Positions 28,036-36,874 of a DNA stretch of 41,864 nucleotides are shown piece by piece. Source of the DNA: Rhizobium sp. Q54. Its GTDB lineage: Bacteria; Pseudomonadota; Alphaproteobacteria; Rhizobiales; Xanthobacteraceae. The translations under genes and the position numbers were made by a program. The notes under the pieces were generated by a model. The model was given only the letters and a program-made list of their open reading frames with translations. It did not search any database and was not told the DNA's origin. Position 1 is the first letter of the stretch. Every line of letters starts with the position of its first letter. The stretch lies in assembly GCA_945861265.1 (NCBI GenBank), contig CAMAUC010000024.1:1-41864 (forward strand), in the 5' to 3' direction.

Positions 28036-28148
28036 GGAACCCTGCGTCGCCGCGCCGCTGGTAGTGGACCGAAAAACCGACATAATCAGCCGCGATTCCG
28101 TCAGGATATGATCGCGGGCGGGTGCTTTTTCGCAGGAACGGGTTGTCC

Positions 28149-30050
28149 ATGAAATTGACCAGACGCTCCCTGATGCGCGCCACCGCCGCGGCTATCGCCG
28201 CGCCCGCGTTTGGCGCACTTGGCAGCTTGCCCGCTGTCGGACCCGCCGCCGCGCAAAGCACTTCACAAGACAAGAAGTGGAAGCACGGCCTGTCGCTGTT
28301 CGGCGACCTGAAATATCCCGAGGGCTTCAAGAATTTCGACTACGTGAATCCGAAGGCGCCGCAGGGCGGCACGGTGCGTCAGGTCGCCTTCGGCACTTTC
28401 GATAATTTCAACACCGTCGTCGCCGGTGTGAAGGGCTCGATCGCCATCGGCACTGAACTGGCGAACGAAACGCTGATGACCTCGGCGCTCGACGAGGTCT
28501 CGACCGAATACGGCCTGCTGGCCGAGGCGGTCAGCCATCCGGACGATTTTTCCACCGCAACCTACCGCCTGCGCGCCAATGCGCGCTGGCATGACGGCAA
28601 GCCGGTAACGCCGGAGGACGTGATTTTCTCGTTCAACGCCTTCAAGGAAAACAGCCCGCAGTTGGGGGCCTATTACCGTCACGTCACCAAGGCTGAAAAA
28701 ACCGGCGAGCGCGACATCACCTTCACCTTCGACGGGCCGGGCAACCGCGAACTGCCGCAGATCGTCGGCCAGTTGCCCGTGCTGCCGAAGCACTGGTGGG
28801 AAGGCACCGACAAGTCCGGCAAGAAGCGCGACGTGACGCAGACAACGTTGGAGCCGCCGCTCGGCTCGGGTCCTTACCGTTTGAAGGAGTTCGCGCCCGG
28901 CCGCACGCTCGTCTACGAAAAGGTCGACAATTACTGGGGCAAGGATCTCAACGTCGTCGTCGGCACCCGCAACTTCCAGCAGATCCGCTACGAATATTTC
29001 CGCGACTCGACCGTCGCGCTGGAAGCGTTCAAGGGCGATCAGGTCGACTGGCGCACCGAGAACAGCGCCAAGAACTGGGCGACGGCCTACGATTTCCCGG
29101 CGGTGCGCGATAAAAAAGTGGTGCTGGAGGAATTCGCCATCCGCAATCTCGGCGTGATGCAGGCCTTCACCTTCAATATCCGCCGCGACAAATTCAAGGA
29201 CCCGCGCGTGCGGCGCGCCTTCAACTTCGCTTTCGATTTCGAGGAAATGAACAAGCAGATTTTCTTCGGCCAGTACCGGCGCATCGCCAGCTACTTCGAG
29301 GGCACCGAACTGGCCTCGTCCGGCCTGCCGGAAGGCAAGGAATTGGCGATCCTCAATACGGTGAAGGACCAGGTCCCGCCGGAAGTTTTCACCGCGGCCT
29401 ACAGCAATCCGAAAGGCGGCGACCAGCAGGCGCTGCGCAACAATTTGCGCGACGCGCTCAAATTGTTCCGCGATGCCGGCTACGAGATCAAGGACACCAA
29501 GCTGGTCAATGTCCAAACCGGCGAGCAGTTCGGCATCGAGTTTTTGGTCGACGACCCGGCGACGGAACGCTTCGTGCTGTTCTACAAGCCGTCGCTCGAA
29601 CGCCTCGGCATGACGGTGACCGCGCGCGTGGTCGATGCCGCGCAATATGAAAATCGGCTGCGGCAGCGGGATTACGACATCATCGTCGCGTCCTGGGGCC
29701 AGTCGCTGTCGCCAGGCAACGAGCAACGCGGCTTCTGGAGTTCGGCCGCCGCCGACCAGCCCGGCTCGCGCAATCTGATCGGCATCAAGAATTCGGCGAT
29801 CGACAAATTGATCGACCGCGTGATCTTCGCCCGGGATCGCGAAGATCTGGTCGCCGCCACCAAGGCGCTCGACCGGGTACTGTTGTGGAATTTCTACGTC
29901 GTGCCGCAGTGGACCTATGGCAAGCAGCGTACCGCGCGCTGGGATCGCTTCGGCCATCCGGACACTATGCCGAAATACGCGGCGGCGGCGTTTCCGACGG
30001 TCTGGTGGTTCGACGCGGACAAAGCGGCCAAGGTGCCGCAGCGCTCGTGA
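28149..30050 (+). CDS. ABC transporter substrate-binding protein, family 5 (YejA/YepA type), first copy
   Basis: This 633-residue periplasmic binding protein delivers peptides to the YejBE permease. The N-terminus has a twin-arginine motif (TRRSLM, residues 4-9), a moderate hydrophobic core and an AAAQS cleavage region, so Tat export is likely. The mature part has the SBP_bac_5 pattern: HGLSLFGDLKYPEGFKNFDYVNP, RWHDGKPVTPEDVIFSF, PLGSGPYRLKEF and the C-terminal LWNFYVVPQWTYGKQRTARWDRF. It is clearly homologous to the next gene, which is closer to E. coli YejA in its last 30 residues. This copy may thus correspond to the muropeptide-binding YepA described in Agrobacterium, which is inference. 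Start ATG 28149 follows CAGGAAC. Its TGA overlaps the GTG start of the next gene. Confidence 0.92.
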   Translation: MKLTRRSLMRATAAAIAAPAFGALGSLPAVGPAAAQSTSQDKKWKHGLSLFGDLKYPEGFKNFDYVNPKAPQGGTVRQVAFGTFDNFNTVVAGVKGSIAIGTELANETLMTSALDEVSTEYGLLAEAVSHPDDFSTATYRLRANARWHDGKPVTPEDVIFSFNAFKENSPQLGAYYRHVTKAEKTGERDITFTFDGPGNRELPQIVGQLPVLPKHWWEGTDKSGKKRDVTQTTLEPPLGSGPYRLKEFAPGRTLVYEKVDNYWGKDLNVVVGTRNFQQIRYEYFRDSTVALEAFKGDQVDWRTENSAKNWATAYDFPAVRDKKVVLEEFAIRNLGVMQAFTFNIRRDKFKDPRVRRAFNFAFDFEEMNKQIFFGQYRRIASYFEGTELASSGLPEGKELAILNTVKDQVPPEVFTAAYSNPKGGDQQALRNNLRDALKLFRDAGYEIKDTKLVNVQTGEQFGIEFLVDDPATERFVLFYKPSLERLGMTVTARVVDAAQYENRLRQRDYDIIVASWGQSLSPGNEQRGFWSSAAADQPGSRNLIGIKNSAIDKLIDRVIFARDREDLVAATKALDRVLLWNFYVVPQWTYGKQRTARWDRFGHPDTMPKYAAAAFPTVWWFDADKAAKVPQRS

Positions 30051-31909
30051 TCACACGCCGCAACGCGCTCATCCTTTCGGCTGGCGCGTTCGCCGCCGCG
30101 AAGTTCAATGCGCCCGCGCTCGCCCAGGACGTCGCCCTCGATGCGGACCGCCATGGCATGTCGGCCTTCGGCGATCTGCAATATCCTGCGGACTTTGCGA
30201 ATTTCGCTTACGTCAATCCGAACGCGCCGAAAGGCGGCGTGTTTTCCGAAGCGGTGAGCAGCCGCGGCTATAACGGCTCGTTCCTGACCTTCGATTCGCT
30301 CAATGCCTACATTCTCAAGGGCAATGGCGCGCTCGGCATGGACTACAATTTCGCCGGCCTGATGGCCCGCTCGGCCGACGAACCGGACGCGATGTATGGG
30401 CTGGCGGCAAAAAGCGTGCGTATCACCGACAACGGTCTGACCTACCGGTTTGCCTTGCGCCCCGAGGCCAAATTCCACGACGGCACGCCGATCACCGCGC
30501 AGGACGTGGTCTGGTCGCTGACGACGTTGAAGGAAAAAGGCCACCCGATCATCACGCAGCTATTGCGCGATTTCAGCGGCGCGGAAGCAATCGACGACCG
30601 CACCGTAGTGGCGAAGTTCGGCGCGCGGCGCGGCCGCGACGTGCCGCTGTTTGTCGCCGGCCTGCCGATTTTCTCCAAGGCGTTTTACGCCAAAAACGAG
30701 TTCGACCAGACGACGCTGACGCCGCCGCTCGGCAGCGGCGCGTACAAGGTCGGCCGCGTCGAGGTCGGGCACTTCATCGAGTTCGATCGCGTCAAGGACT
30801 GGTGGGGCGCCAACCTGCCGGTCAGCAAAGGCCTGAACAACTTCGACACCATCCGCTACGAATATTACCGCGACCGCGAAGTCGCTTTCGTCGGCTTTAC
30901 CGCCAGGAATTATCTTTTCCGCGAGGAATACACCGCGCGCACCTGGGCGACGCGCTACGACTTTCCCGCCTTCAAGGACGGCCGCGTCAAGCGCGACATT
31001 ATTCCGGACGAGACACCGTCCGGCGCGCAAGGCTGGTTCATGAACATGCGGCGCGAGAAATTCAAGGACAGGCGCGTGCGCGAGGCGCTGATCAATGCCT
31101 TCGACTTCGAGTTGATCAACAAGAACATCATGTACGGCGCCTACAAGCGCACGCATTCGGTGTTTCAGAATTCGCCGATGATGGCGACGGGCAAACCGGA
31201 CGCCGCCGAACTGGCGCTGCTCGAGCCGTTCCGCGGTAAACTGCCGGAGGAGGTTTTCGGCGAGCCCTATGTGCCGCCGGTCACCGACGGCTCGGGCCAG
31301 GATCGCCGCGCGCTGCGGCTGGCGTCGCAATTGCTCAACGATGCTGGCACGACGCTGAAGGACGGCAAGCGTATGCTGTCGGACGGGCAGCCTTTCGTCA
31401 TCGAATTCCTGTCGGAAGAACCGAGCTTCAACCCGCATCACCTCGCTTACATCAAGACTTTGGAGGCGCTCGGCCTGCAGGCGACCTTGCGCGTCGTCGA
31501 TCCGGTGCAATACCGCAAGCGCGTCGACGATTTCGATTTTGACATCACCGTCGAGCGCATGAGCTTCTCATCGACGCCGGGCGATTCGCTGCGCAATTAT
31601 TTCAGCTCGCAGGCGGCGGCGACCAAGGGGTCGCGCAATCTCGCCGGCATCGCCGACCCGGCGGTCGACGCGCTGGTCGATCTCATCATCGCCGCCAGGA
31701 CGCGGCCCGAGTTGACCACCGCCTGCAAGGCGCTCGACCGCGTCGTTCGCGCCGGGCGCTACTGGGTGCCGCAATGGTATCTGGCTTCGCACCGCATCGC
31801 CTATTGGGACGTCTTTGCGCATCCCGAGCGCCAGCCGCGCTACTCGCGGGGCATTCCCGACACCTGGTGGGCCGACAAGGAAAAAGCGGCGAATCTGGGT
31901 GGTGGCTAA
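30047..31909 (+). CDS. yejA: ABC transporter substrate-binding protein YejA, second copy
   Basis: The GTG at 30047 overlaps the stop of the preceding gene (GTGA), giving 620 residues and translational coupling. The N-terminus TRRNALIL with a short Ala-rich core ending APALAQ is again a twin-arginine-type signal. Family 5 binding-protein motifs follow: GDLQYPADFANFAYVNPNAPKGG, AKFHDGTPITAQDVVWS, PLGSGAYKV and VKDWWGANLPV. The stretch NLPVSKGLNNFDTIRYEYYRD and the tail YSRGIPDTWWADKEKAANL resemble E. coli YejA closely as I recall it. Substrates of YejA-type proteins include microcin C and short peptides. Two non-identical binding proteins in one operon suggest two substrate classes for one permease. 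A hairpin at 31911-31925 follows directly. Confidence 0.92.
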   Translation: MITRRNALILSAGAFAAAKFNAPALAQDVALDADRHGMSAFGDLQYPADFANFAYVNPNAPKGGVFSEAVSSRGYNGSFLTFDSLNAYILKGNGALGMDYNFAGLMARSADEPDAMYGLAAKSVRITDNGLTYRFALRPEAKFHDGTPITAQDVVWSLTTLKEKGHPIITQLLRDFSGAEAIDDRTVVAKFGARRGRDVPLFVAGLPIFSKAFYAKNEFDQTTLTPPLGSGAYKVGRVEVGHFIEFDRVKDWWGANLPVSKGLNNFDTIRYEYYRDREVAFVGFTARNYLFREEYTARTWATRYDFPAFKDGRVKRDIIPDETPSGAQGWFMNMRREKFKDRRVREALINAFDFELINKNIMYGAYKRTHSVFQNSPMMATGKPDAAELALLEPFRGKLPEEVFGEPYVPPVTDGSGQDRRALRLASQLLNDAGTTLKDGKRMLSDGQPFVIEFLSEEPSFNPHHLAYIKTLEALGLQATLRVVDPVQYRKRVDDFDFDITVERMSFSSTPGDSLRNYFSSQAAATKGSRNLAGIADPAVDALVDLIIAARTRPELTTACKALDRVVRAGRYWVPQWYLASHRIAYWDVFAHPERQPRYSRGIPDTWWADKEKAANLGGG

Positions 31910-31910
31910 T

Positions 31911-31925
31911 GCGGGCTTTGCCCGC
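31911..31925 (+). promoter_or_regulatory. Intra-operon hairpin between binding-protein and permease genes
   Basis: GCGGGC-TTT-GCCCGC forms a perfect 6-pair stem directly behind the yejA stop codon, with no T-run. Such structures can protect the upstream mRNA end, keeping binding-protein levels above permease levels. The following CGCCCCGGAATGACA looks like part of a dispersed intergenic repeat. Confidence 0.45.
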
Positions 31926-31952
31926 GCCCCGGAATGACATACTGAGAGGCCT

Positions 31953-33065
31953 ATGACCGCCTATATCATCCGCCGCCTGCTGTTCATCGTGCCCACCATG
32001 CTGGGCATCATGTTCGTCGCCTTCGTGGTGGTGCAGTTCGCGCCCGGCGGGCCGGTCGAGCAGGTCATCGCCAAGCTGTCCGGTTCCGACACCGGCGCCA
32101 CCTCGCGCATCTCCGGTTCCCCCGGCGGCGACTTCGGCAATCGTGCGATGCAAGGCGGCGGCGCCGTCGATGCCGTCAGTTCCAAATATCGCGGCGCTCA
32201 AGGGCTCGATCCCGAGTTCATCAAGAAGCTGGAAAAGCAGTTCGGCTTCGACAAGCCGGCCTATGAGCGCTTCGGCCTGATGCTGTGGAACTATGCCCGC
32301 TTCGACTTCGGCAACAGCTATTTCCGCGATGTCAGCGTGCTGCAGCTCATCAAGGAGAAGATGCCGGTGTCGATGTCGCTCGGCATCTGGATGATGCTGC
32401 TGACCTATCTGATCTCGATTCCGCTCGGCATCAAAAAGGCGGTCGATGACGGCTCCCGCTTCGACATGTGGACCTCGAGCGTCATCATCGTCGGTTATGC
32501 CATTCCCGGCTTCCTGTTCGCGATCCTGTTGATCATCCTGTTCGCCGGCGGCTCGTTCCTCGACTGGTTTCCACTGCGCGGGCTGGTGTCGGAGAATTTC
32601 CATTCGTTGCCGTGGTACCGGCAGGTGCTCGATTATTTCTGGCATTTGACGCTGCCTATCATCGCCATGGCGCTGTCGGCCTTCGCCACCATGACGCTGT
32701 TGACAAAGAATTCGTTTCTTGAGGAAATCCGCAAGCAATATGTGCTGACCGCGCGCGCCAAGGGCTGCACCCGCAATCAGGTGCTGTATGGCCACGTCTT
32801 CCGCAATGCGATGCTGATCGTCATCGCCGGTTTTCCGTCGGCCTTCGTGCATGCCTTCTTTACCGGCTCGCTGCTGATCGAGACGATCTTCTCGCTCGAC
32901 GGCCTCGGCCTCCTGGGCTTCGAGAGCGTCCTGAATCGCGATTATCCGGTGGTCTTCGCCACGCTCTATATCTTCTCGCTGGTCGGCGTGGTGGTGAACC
33001 TGATCTCCGATCTCACTTATACGTGGATCGATCCGCGCATCGATTTCGAGTCGCGGGAGGTCTGA
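31953..33065 (+). CDS. yejB: ABC transporter permease YejB
   Basis: This 370-residue inner-membrane permease has about six membrane segments, the first at residues 9-30 (LLFIVPTMLGIMFVAFVVVQF). A long periplasmic insert (about residues 45-110) is typical of YejB. The cytoplasmic coupling loop (EAA region) reads EEIRKQYVLTARAKGCTRNQVLYGHVFRNA near residues 260-290 and contacts the ATPase. The last segments include FTGSLLIETIFSLDGLGLLGFES. It pairs with YejE to form the channel for peptides such as microcin C or muropeptides. The ATG at 31953 follows GAGAGGC. The next gene begins one base after its stop. Confidence 0.94.
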   Translation: MTAYIIRRLLFIVPTMLGIMFVAFVVVQFAPGGPVEQVIAKLSGSDTGATSRISGSPGGDFGNRAMQGGGAVDAVSSKYRGAQGLDPEFIKKLEKQFGFDKPAYERFGLMLWNYARFDFGNSYFRDVSVLQLIKEKMPVSMSLGIWMMLLTYLISIPLGIKKAVDDGSRFDMWTSSVIIVGYAIPGFLFAILLIILFAGGSFLDWFPLRGLVSENFHSLPWYRQVLDYFWHLTLPIIAMALSAFATMTLLTKNSFLEEIRKQYVLTARAKGCTRNQVLYGHVFRNAMLIVIAGFPSAFVHAFFTGSLLIETIFSLDGLGLLGFESVLNRDYPVVFATLYIFSLVGVVVNLISDLTYTWIDPRIDFESREV

Positions 33066-33066
33066 G

Positions 33067-34260
33067 GTGGACGCGCAGCCCTCAATCAAGTCTCCCGATA
33101 ATACAGCTGTCGGCGTTGGCGGGCTTGATGTGCCGCCATCGCGGCACTGGATCAAGGTGTCGCCGCTCAACAAACGGCGCTGGGAAAGCTTCAAGGCCAA
33201 CCGCCGCGGCTACTGGTCGTTGTGGGTGTTCCTGGCGATGTTCATCCTGTCGCTGTTTGCCGAATTCGTCGCAAATGACAAACCGATCTATATCCACGTC
33301 AACGGCCAGTCTTTCTTTCCGGCGGTGGTGACCTATCCCGACACTGCTTTCGCCAAAGAGAAAGACCCGCTGCTGTTTGGCACCGCCGCGGACTATCGCG
33401 ACGATTATCTAATGGGCCTGATCAAGCAGGAAAACGGCACCGTCATCTGGCCCCCGGTCCGCTTCTCCTATGGCACGCAAGTGAGCAAGCCGCCGTCGCC
33501 GTTCCCGTCCAAGCCGACCTGGATGCTGAACGAGAAGGATTGCGCCTTCGCCGCCAAGAACGGCTTTGCCAAATGCGGCGAGGTCGAGACCAACTGGCTC
33601 GGCACCGACGATGGCGGCCGCGACGTGGTGGCGCGATTGATCTACGGTTTCCGCATCTCGGTGCTGTTCGGGCTGGCGCTGACGATTGTATCGTCGGTCA
33701 TCGGTATCGCCGCCGGCGCGGTGCAAGGCTATTTCGGCGGCTGGGTCGATCTCCTGTTCCAGCGTTTCATCGAGGTCTGGACCTCGATCCCGTCGCTTTA
33801 TCTTTTGTTGATCATCTCGTCGGTACTGGTGCCGGGCTTCTTCGTGCTGCTCGGCATTCTGTTGCTCTTCTCCTGGGTGTCGCTGGTCGGGCTGGTGCGC
33901 GCTGAATTTTTACGCGGCCGCAATTTCGAATATATCCAGGCGGCGCGCGCGCTCGGCGTCTCGAACGGCACCATCATCTTCCGGCACTTGTTGCCAAACG
34001 CGATGGTGGCGACGATGACCTTCCTGCCGTTCATCCTGTCGTCGTCGGTGATGACGCTGACGGCGCTCGACTTCCTCGGCTTCGGCCTGCCGCCGGGCTC
34101 GCCGTCGCTCGGCGAATTGCTCAGCCAAGGCAAGGCCAACGTCCAGGCGCCGTGGCTGGGCCTGACCGGCTTCTTCTCGATCGCGGCGATGCTGTCGCTA
34201 TTGATTTTCATCGGCGAGGGCGTGCGCGACGCTTTCGATCCACGAAAGACATTCAGATGA
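33067..34260 (+). CDS. yejE: ABC transporter permease YejE
   Basis: A GTG start at 33067, behind a GGGAGGT site inside the end of yejB, gives 397 residues. An N-terminal segment reads SPLNKRRWESFKANRRGYWSLW, the OppC_N-type leader before helix 1 (about residues 55-75). A periplasmic domain follows, with NWLGTDDGGRDVVARLIYGFRIS, a signature of OppC/YejE permeases. The EAA loop EYIQAARALGVSNGTIIFRHLLPNA lies near residues 295-320. Five to six membrane segments are predicted. The tail GVRDAFDPRKTF is the usual C-terminus of this subfamily. It is the partner of YejB; the operon order A-A-B-E-F fixes the assignment. Confidence 0.94.
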   Translation: MDAQPSIKSPDNTAVGVGGLDVPPSRHWIKVSPLNKRRWESFKANRRGYWSLWVFLAMFILSLFAEFVANDKPIYIHVNGQSFFPAVVTYPDTAFAKEKDPLLFGTAADYRDDYLMGLIKQENGTVIWPPVRFSYGTQVSKPPSPFPSKPTWMLNEKDCAFAAKNGFAKCGEVETNWLGTDDGGRDVVARLIYGFRISVLFGLALTIVSSVIGIAAGAVQGYFGGWVDLLFQRFIEVWTSIPSLYLLLIISSVLVPGFFVLLGILLLFSWVSLVGLVRAEFLRGRNFEYIQAARALGVSNGTIIFRHLLPNAMVATMTFLPFILSSSVMTLTALDFLGFGLPPGSPSLGELLSQGKANVQAPWLGLTGFFSIAAMLSLLIFIGEGVRDAFDPRKTFR

Positions 34261-34273
34261 GCAGGGCCTGCCG

Positions 34274-35902
34274 ATGAGCGAACCCCTTCTCAGCGTCAAG
34301 GATCTGTCGGTCGCCTTCGGCATCGGCTCGCGCGAGATATTGGCGGTCGATCGCGTCTCGTTCGACATCGGCAAAGGCGAGACGGTAGCGCTCGTCGGCG
34401 AGTCGGGCTCCGGCAAGTCGGTGACCGCGTTGTCGGTGATGAAGCTGTTGCCTTACCCCGCGGCGCATCATCCGTCAGGGTCGATCGCGTTCAAGGGCCG
34501 TGACATGTTGACGATGTCGGAGAACGAGATCCGCAAAGTGCGCGGCAACGACATTACGATCATCTTTCAGGAGCCGATGACCTCGCTCAATCCGCTGCAC
34601 ACGATCGAGAAACAGATCGCCGAGATATTGCTGCTGCACAAGGGCATCACCGGCCGCGTCGCGCGGGCGCGTATCCTCGAACTGCTCACCCAGGTCGGTA
34701 TTCCCGATCCGGCCGGCCGGTTGCAGAGCTATCCGCATCAATTGTCCGGCGGCCAGCGCCAGCGCGTCATGATCGCGATGGCCTTGGCGAATGAGCCCGA
34801 TCTGCTGATCGCCGACGAGCCGACCACGGCGCTCGACGTCACCGTACAGGCGCAGATATTGAAACTGCTGAAGGACATTCAGCAACGGCTCGGCATGTCG
34901 ATGCTGTTCATCACCCACGACCTCGGCATCGTGCGCAAGATCGCCGACAAGGTCTGCGTCATGCAGCACGGCAAGATCGTCGAGCAGGGCCCGGTCGAGC
35001 GCGTGTTCACCGCGCCGGAGCACGCTTACACCAAGGCGCTGCTCGCCGCCGAGCCGAAGCCCGATCCGGCTCCGCCGAAGCCGGATGCGCCGGTGGTCAT
35101 CTCGACCGACAATCTGAAAGTGTGGTTTCCGATCAAGCGCGGCGTGCTGCGAAAAGTCGTCGGTCACATCAAGGCGGTGGATGGCATCACCATCGACGTA
35201 CGCAAGGGCGAGACGCTCGGCGTCGTCGGCGAGTCCGGCTCCGGCAAGACCACGCTGGGCCTCGCGATCCTGCGCCTGATCTCCTCGGAAGGTCCGGTGG
35301 TGTTTATGGGTCAGACCATCCAGGGTCTTAAGTTCAAGGAGATGCGGCCGTACCGACGCGACATGCAGATCGTGTTCCAGGACCCCTATGGTTCGCTGTC
35401 GCCGCGCATGTCGGTGTCCGACATCATCGAGGAAGGGCTTTGGGTGCATCACCCGAAGCTGACGCCGGAGGAGCGCGAAGCCCGCGTGATGGCGGCGCTC
35501 AGGGATGTCGGTCTCGATACGACAACGCGCTTCCGTTATCCGCATGAGTTCTCCGGCGGCCAGCGCCAGCGCATCGCGCTCGCCCGCGCATTGGTGCTGG
35601 AGCCGACTTTCATCGTGCTCGATGAGCCGACCTCGGCGCTCGACATGCTGATCCAGGCGCAGATGGTCGATCTTTTGCGCGATCTGCAAAAGAAGCGCGA
35701 CCTGACGTATCTGTTCATCTCGCACGATCTGCGCGTTGTCGCGGCTCTGGCGTCGCGGCTTCTGGTGCTGCGCAACGGCAAGATGGTGGAAGAGGGCGCC
35801 GCCGCCGAGCTGTTCGCGAATCCGAAGAGCGATTACACGCGCGCGCTGTTCGCCGCCGCCTTCAATATCGAGGCCGCGCCCGAAGGCGTGGTGGCGCAGT
35901 AA
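34274..35902 (+). CDS. yejF: ABC transporter ATP-binding protein YejF (two fused ATPase domains)
   Basis: This 542-residue protein carries two complete nucleotide-binding domains, as usual for YejF. Domain 1 has Walker A GESGSGKS at residues 42-49, signature LSGGQRQRV and Walker [10 protein letters not shown]. Domain 2 repeats these as [18 protein letters not shown] and FIVLDEPTS, with H-loops FITHDL and FISHDL. A short Pro-rich linker ([13 protein letters not shown]) near residues 258-270 separates the domains. The C-terminus of domain 1 resembles the oligopeptide-type extension ([22 protein letters not shown]). It powers the YejBE permease from the cytoplasmic face. It is the last gene of the operon; a weak hairpin (GACCGA/TCGGTC, 35912-35935) overlaps the end of the opposing gene. 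Confidence 0.95.
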   Translation: MSEPLLSVKDLSVAFGIGSREILAVDRVSFDIGKGETVALVGESGSGKSVTALSVMKLLPYPAAHHPSGSIAFKGRDMLTMSENEIRKVRGNDITIIFQEPMTSLNPLHTIEKQIAEILLLHKGITGRVARARILELLTQVGIPDPAGRLQSYPHQLSGGQRQRVMIAMALANEPDLLIADEPTTALDVTVQAQILKLLKDIQQRLGMSMLFITHDLGIVRKIADKVCVMQHGKIVEQGPVERVFTAPEHAYTKALLAAEPKPDPAPPKPDAPVVISTDNLKVWFPIKRGVLRKVVGHIKAVDGITIDVRKGETLGVVGESGSGKTTLGLAILRLISSEGPVVFMGQTIQGLKFKEMRPYRRDMQIVFQDPYGSLSPRMSVSDIIEEGLWVHHPKLTPEEREARVMAALRDVGLDTTTRFRYPHEFSGGQRQRIALARALVLEPTFIVLDEPTSALDMLIQAQMVDLLRDLQKKRDLTYLFISHDLRVVAALASRLLVLRNGKMVEEGAAAELFANPKSDYTRALFAAAFNIEAAPEGVVAQ

Positions 35903-35919
35903 TAGCTTTCTGACCGATG

Positions 35920-36438
35920 CTACTTCGGCTCGGTCGACAGAATCCAAGCTGGGATTTCTGCGGGGAGGCCCAGGTTCTTTCTCATTTGACGAATCTGAAG
36001 TTCCTGTCGCGCCAACCCTTCGAACCGCAAGGCCCGCTCGTCTTCGCGCCGGAATGCGCCGTATTGTGTGCCCAAGAGCAGCAAGAGCGCGAACAAAGTG
36101 ACGCAGTATCCGACCAGGAGTTTGAAGCGATTGTCGGTTCCAAAGACATAGATATTCAGCCCGCCCATTAGAGCGAGTGCGGCAGGTATTAAATTTCCCA
36201 CCGCCGAGGTGCGGCTTGCGGTGGTCAGAAATCCGCTAATGAATGCGATGATTGAAATCGGAACGCTGAAGAGTAAAAGCGTGCCGAATATTTTTCCAAA
36301 ACTTCGAAAATATCCGTCGAATTTGCTTTCGACCGCAGCCAGCAAGATAGCGGAAACCAGCGCAATCGCGCCAGCATACGAAAGCGCCGTCACGGTTATC
36401 TGTACCGTCGTCGCAAGCGGCGGACTTTCTTCGAGCAT
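35920..36438 (-). CDS. Hypothetical four-helix membrane protein (low-GC orphan)
   Basis: I do not recognise this 172-residue protein. Four hydrophobic stretches are visible (about residues 15-36, 48-70, 79-100 and 105-125), followed by a charged, probably helical cytoplasmic tail (RREDERALRFEGLARQELQIRQMRKN) and a Pro-containing end. No catalytic motif is seen. The ATG at 36438 immediately follows the TAG of the upstream small gene (0-base spacing), so the two are co-translated. Base composition is distinctly lower than in the neighbours (for example 36241-36300 has 24 G/C in 60), which suggests recent acquisition or a fast-evolving orphan. A membrane partner for the small secreted protein upstream is possible, but that is only context. 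Confidence 0.7.
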   Translation of the reverse strand: MLEESPPLATTVQITVTALSYAGAIALVSAILLAAVESKFDGYFRSFGKIFGTLLLFSVPISIIAFISGFLTTASRTSAVGNLIPAALALMGGLNIYVFGTDNRFKLLVGYCVTLFALLLLLGTQYGAFRREDERALRFEGLARQELQIRQMRKNLGLPAEIPAWILSTEPK

Positions 36439-36744
36439 CTAGCCCTTATACTCCTTCGAGCCACCGAGCAGGAATTCTAGGAAGTTTGGCGGCGGGGTGT
36501 CCTTTGCTAGCGGGTAAATGATCCTGCCCGCTTCACACAGCCGTTTGATGAAGCAGTCCCTGTAAGCCGTCTGTTCTTTCTCGTCGATCAGATCGATCTC
36601 TTTGGCTTTTGCGCAAATTGGCTTGCACGTTTCAGCCGTTGCGACCGCTGCTGTCGCCGTCTGTTTGTTGGCCTGCGCGTATCCTTCGCCCGCTGTTGTC
36701 GCGCTTACGACGGCGAACAAAAGAAATGCTTTGAACTTCGTCAT
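36439..36744 (-). CDS. Hypothetical small secreted protein with paired cysteines
   Basis: From the ATG at 36744 this is 101 residues, and GAGGG sits 7 bases upstream. The ATG at 36750 would leave only one base between that site and the start. Residues 1-24 form a Sec signal peptide (TKFKAFLLFAVVSATTAGEGYAQ). The mature part has four cysteines, C-x3-C in ETCKPICAKA and a later C-x5-C in RDCFIKRLCEAG, which could form two disulfides in the periplasm. The C-terminal third is Pro/Leu-rich. No family is recognised. It precedes the four-helix membrane protein with no spacer and shares its lowered GC. The two together look like an independent cassette inserted between the yej operon and the peptidase/BKACE operon. 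Confidence 0.65.
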   Translation of the reverse strand: MTKFKAFLLFAVVSATTAGEGYAQANKQTATAAVATAETCKPICAKAKEIDLIDEKEQTAYRDCFIKRLCEAGRIIYPLAKDTPPPNFLEFLLGGSKEYKG

Positions 36745-36874
36745 GACCATGCCCTCTATGTCGCGGGACCAATGGTTGATGCTAAAACAAATGCAACTAT
36801 AGGCCGAGCGCTATGGCAAAGGAAGCGCGCAAAAGGGCACGGTAAGATTTTCTTTCTCGGCTATCTGGATTGGC

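Noticed and set aside
31686-33200. 504-residue minus-strand frame opposite yejA and yejB
   Set aside because: Antisense shadow of a confidently assigned operon; no motifs and strongly biased composition.
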